A stretch of DNA of 6,772 nt from an uncultured Alphaproteobacteria bacterium. GTDB taxonomy: Bacteria; Pseudomonadota; Alphaproteobacteria; Rs-D84. Where the stretch lies: assembly GCA_937900435.1 (NCBI GenBank), contig CALCEG010000085.1, forward strand, positions 1-6,772, written 5' to 3'. The notes under the pieces were generated by a model, which was not told where the DNA came from, did not search any database, and saw only the letters and a list, made by a program, of their open reading frames with translations. A program made the translations under genes and the position numbers. This document shows, in pieces, positions 5,173-6,772 of this stretch (the first letter of the stretch is position 1; every line of letters begins with the position of its first letter).

Positions 5173-5290
5173 GGGATACTAAAAAAATACCACAATTCGG
5201 TTTTTTTATGGACAGGAACGTATTCTGATAAAATAAATAACTTTATTCTTGATAAAATGTGATAAGATATAAATAATAAGGAACAACAAA
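5173..5290. promoter_or_regulatory. Divergent regulatory region with GATAAAAT repeats
   Basis: The AT-rich gap between the peroxiredoxin gene (minus) and the ihfB-like gene (plus) holds a near-perfect direct repeat: TATTCTGATAAAAT (5221-5234) and TATTCTTGATAAAAT (5244-5258). A third TGATAA lies at 5260-5265. The best ihfB promoter is TTGATA (5249-5254), 17 bases, AATAAT (5272-5277); an alternative -10 is TATAAA (5268-5273). For the peroxiredoxin I see no convincing -35/-10 pair. The repeats could bind a regulator or RNA polymerase; I cannot assign a known box. Confidence 0.5.
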
Positions 5291-5304
5291 TAAAAGGAAA
5301 AAAT

Positions 5305-5583
5305 ATGAAACGTTCTGATATTGTTCGGTCTATTCAAGTAAAGTTCAAACGTATGCGCACATCAGATGCGGCGGCGATGTTGGACACTATATCTGACCAA
5401 ATGATTGAATCTGTTGCCAATGGCGACAGGATTGAAATTCGCGGTTTTGGCACTTTTCAGCCACGCGCACGCGCGACCAAGGTTGGTTATAATCCTTGCA
5501 CTGGTATGCCAATGGATTTACCAGCCAGTACGACTATTTTATTCAAGCCCAGTCGCGAATTAACAAAAAAGATGAATGGATAA
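5305..5583 (+). CDS. ihfB: Integration host factor beta-like DNA-bending protein (HU/IHF family)
   Basis: A small nucleoid protein that, as a dimer (IHF with an alpha subunit, or HU-like), bends DNA and assists replication, recombination and transcription. The 92 aa match the family's usual 90-100. Helices fill 1-38. GDRIEIRGFGTF (40-51) is the signature and is closer to IhfB (GERIEIRGFGSF) than to HU or IhfA. The DNA-contacting arm GYNPCTG (61-67) carries the intercalating Pro64. The C-terminus FKPSREL (80-86) again matches IhfB. Start ATG 5305 has AAAGGA at 5293-5298. It is separated by six bases from the accDA gene, with which it probably forms an operon. An HU-like role cannot be excluded from sequence alone. 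Confidence 0.88.
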   Translation: MKRSDIVRSIQVKFKRMRTSDAAAMLDTISDQMIESVANGDRIEIRGFGTFQPRARATKVGYNPCTGMPMDLPASTTILFKPSRELTKKMNG

Positions 5584-5589
5584 TTAAAT

Positions 5590-6772
5590 ATGTTGTTTGG
5601 TAAAAAATCTGGTATCAAGAACAGAAATCGTGAACGTTATGAACGTGTGCGTCGCCTGTTGTGGATTAAGTGCGAATCGTGCGGTAAATTGGTTTATTAC
5701 AAAGACTACAAGGAAAATAAATACATTTGCCCCAGTTGTGGTCGTGCATTTATTATGACGCCAAAGCAACGATTTGATTTGTTGTTTGATGACAATTCTT
5801 GGACTCGTTTAACGCCACCAACCGTATCTGATGACCCACTGGGTTTTTCGGACAGAATATCATACGTTGATAGATTGGCTGATGCGCGTTCTGAAACAGG
5901 CTGTTATGACGCAATAACCAGTGCTGACGGAACTATTGGCGGAATTCCAACGACTGTATGCATATTAAACGGTTTGTTTATGATGGGGTCTATGGGACGC
6001 GCCGCAGGCGATGCGATTGTCGCTGCAATTGAACACGCGATTGAAACCAGACAGCCTTTCATTATGGTTACGTCCAGTGGTGGCGCGCGTATGCAAGAAA
6101 ACATATTGTCGTTAATGCAAATGGCGCGCACAACCGCGGCAGTAAACAAATTGCATAGTAACGGGATTCCATATATTGTTTTGTTAACAGACCCAACTTT
6201 TGGTGGGGTTACAGCGTCCTTTGCGATGTTAGGCGATATTCATATCGCAGAAAAAGGCGCCCGCATTGGGTTTGCAGGCCGTCGTGTAATTGAACAGAAT
6301 ATTCGCGAAAAACTGCCATCAAACTTCCAGACAGCAGATTACTTGTACGAGCACGGAATGGTTGATATGGTTGTTGCACGCGGCGATTTGCACGACACGA
6401 TTGCAAAAATTCTGTCTGTTTTAACAAAACAAGAACGCACACCAAAGCAAATAAATGTTTCGACCCCTGCACACGATATATCTAAAAAGATACGCGGAAT
6501 GGGCGAAACAGAGGCTTATGACAAAGTCTTATTGGCGCGCCACGAAAATCGTCCACATTTCTTGGATTATATTGACGGCATTGTTGACGATTGGACATAT
6601 CTGGCTGGCGACAGGGTGTTTGCCGAAGATGCCGCGATGGCTTCTGGAATTGGCTTTTGGCGCGGAATCCCAGCGGTTATAATCGGGCAAGAGCAGGGAC
6701 GCGATATCGCATCACGACAAAAACATCGCTTTGGAATGGTAAACCCTGATGGATATCGCAAGGCGCAACGTA
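5590..6772 (+). CDS. accDA: Fused acetyl-CoA carboxylase carboxyltransferase, beta (AccD) + alpha (AccA), 3' truncated by window
   Basis: The carboxyltransferase half of acetyl-CoA carboxylase moves the carboxyl group from carboxybiotin to acetyl-CoA, giving malonyl-CoA for fatty-acid synthesis in the cytoplasm. The frame is open from ATG 5590 through 394 codons to the window end. Residues 1-277 are AccD: a zinc ribbon with Cys28, Cys31, Cys47, Cys50 (CX2CX15CX2C), then SSGGARMQE (162-170), DPTFGGVTASFAM (201-213) and FAGRRVIEQ (228-236). A linker (about 278-308) replaces the AccD tail and most of the AccA N-terminal helices. From about 309 it is AccA: LARHENRPHFLDY (315-327), LAGDR (338-342), FGMVNPDGYRKAQR (381-394). 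Roughly 220 AccA residues should follow outside the window. There is no stop, frameshift or start codon context at the join suggesting two genes. Start context is weak (GGA at 5578-5580), fitting translational coupling to ihfB six bases upstream. Confidence 0.93.
   Translation, partial: MLFGKKSGIKNRNRERYERVRRLLWIKCESCGKLVYYKDYKENKYICPSCGRAFIMTPKQRFDLLFDDNSWTRLTPPTVSDDPLGFSDRISYVDRLADARSETGCYDAITSADGTIGGIPTTVCILNGLFMMGSMGRAAGDAIVAAIEHAIETRQPFIMVTSSGGARMQENILSLMQMARTTAAVNKLHSNGIPYIVLLTDPTFGGVTASFAMLGDIHIAEKGARIGFAGRRVIEQNIREKLPSNFQTADYLYEHGMVDMVVARGDLHDTIAKILSVLTKQERTPKQINVSTPAHDISKKIRGMGETEAYDKVLLARHENRPHFLDYIDGIVDDWTYLAGDRVFAEDAAMASGIGFWRGIPAVIIGQEQGRDIASRQKHRFGMVNPDGYRKAQR

Noticed and set aside
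5232..5247. AATAAA/TTTATT inverted repeat as a terminator or operator
   Set aside because: It is a weak all-A/T stem in an AT-rich gap, expected by chance, and lies upstream of both genes rather than after one.
5221..5275. Fur or PerR box near the peroxiredoxin gene
   Set aside because: GATAA repeats recall the Fur consensus, but no 19-base inverted repeat of that type can be drawn. I report only the direct repeats.
5904..6761. Several overlapping ORFs on both strands inside the last 900 bases
   Set aside because: They are shadows of the continuous accDA frame, whose translation matches AccD and AccA motifs throughout.
1..6772. Mobile element, CRISPR array, toxin-antitoxin or defence system
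   Set aside because: No transposase, integrase, spaced repeats, attachment-site duplication at the tRNAs, or small two-gene cassette could be found on either strand.

Overview
The window looks like a stretch of chromosome from an AT-leaning alphaproteobacterium with a reduced, probably host-associated genome. This rests on four things: the similarity of its housekeeping proteins to proteobacterial families; an amiC-like amidase close to prfB; ihfB placed directly before accD; and short intergenic gaps. A gut or symbiont lineage of the RF32/Rs-D84 kind would fit, but that placement is inference. I see no mobile element, CRISPR array, phage gene or rRNA.

Layout. At the left end a tRNA-Arg(CCG) on the minus strand has its own promoter and intrinsic terminator. 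Next, also on the minus strand, is prfB (peptide release factor 2). Its real reading frame starts at 1251 and crosses a programmed +1 frameshift at an in-frame UGA (1183-1185). Divergent from it is an unrecognised, exported, cysteine-rich protein (1351-2601) with its own terminator. Then comes an AmiC-type, Tat-exported peptidoglycan amidase (2684-3841). A minus-strand tRNA-Ser(CGA) follows, with a terminator that abuts the amidase stop codon. An alkyltransferase-like DNA-damage-recognition protein (4046-4405) converges on a 1-Cys/Prx6-like peroxiredoxin (4438-5160, minus). A 144-base divergent intergenic region with repeated GATAAAAT elements leads into an ihfB-like gene (5305-5583). Six bases after it begins a long ORF (5590 to the window end) that encodes AccD fused in frame to AccA, so both carboxyltransferase subunits of acetyl-CoA carboxylase lie in one polypeptide. 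It is cut by the window edge.

How it fits together. The genes are ordinary housekeeping functions: translation termination and decoding, cell-wall remodelling, DNA repair, peroxide defence, nucleoid architecture and fatty-acid synthesis. The interesting points are organisational: (1) the RF2 autoregulatory frameshift and the start it implies; (2) prfB and amiC have near-consensus promoters whose predicted transcription starts lie only about 2-4 bases before the start codon, which suggests leaderless mRNAs; (3) the accD-accA fusion sits directly after ihfB, where many alphaproteobacteria carry trp genes; (4) the two tRNA promoters share nearly identical geometry. I did not find a convincing new multi-gene system. 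The least explained gene is the 416-residue exported protein.
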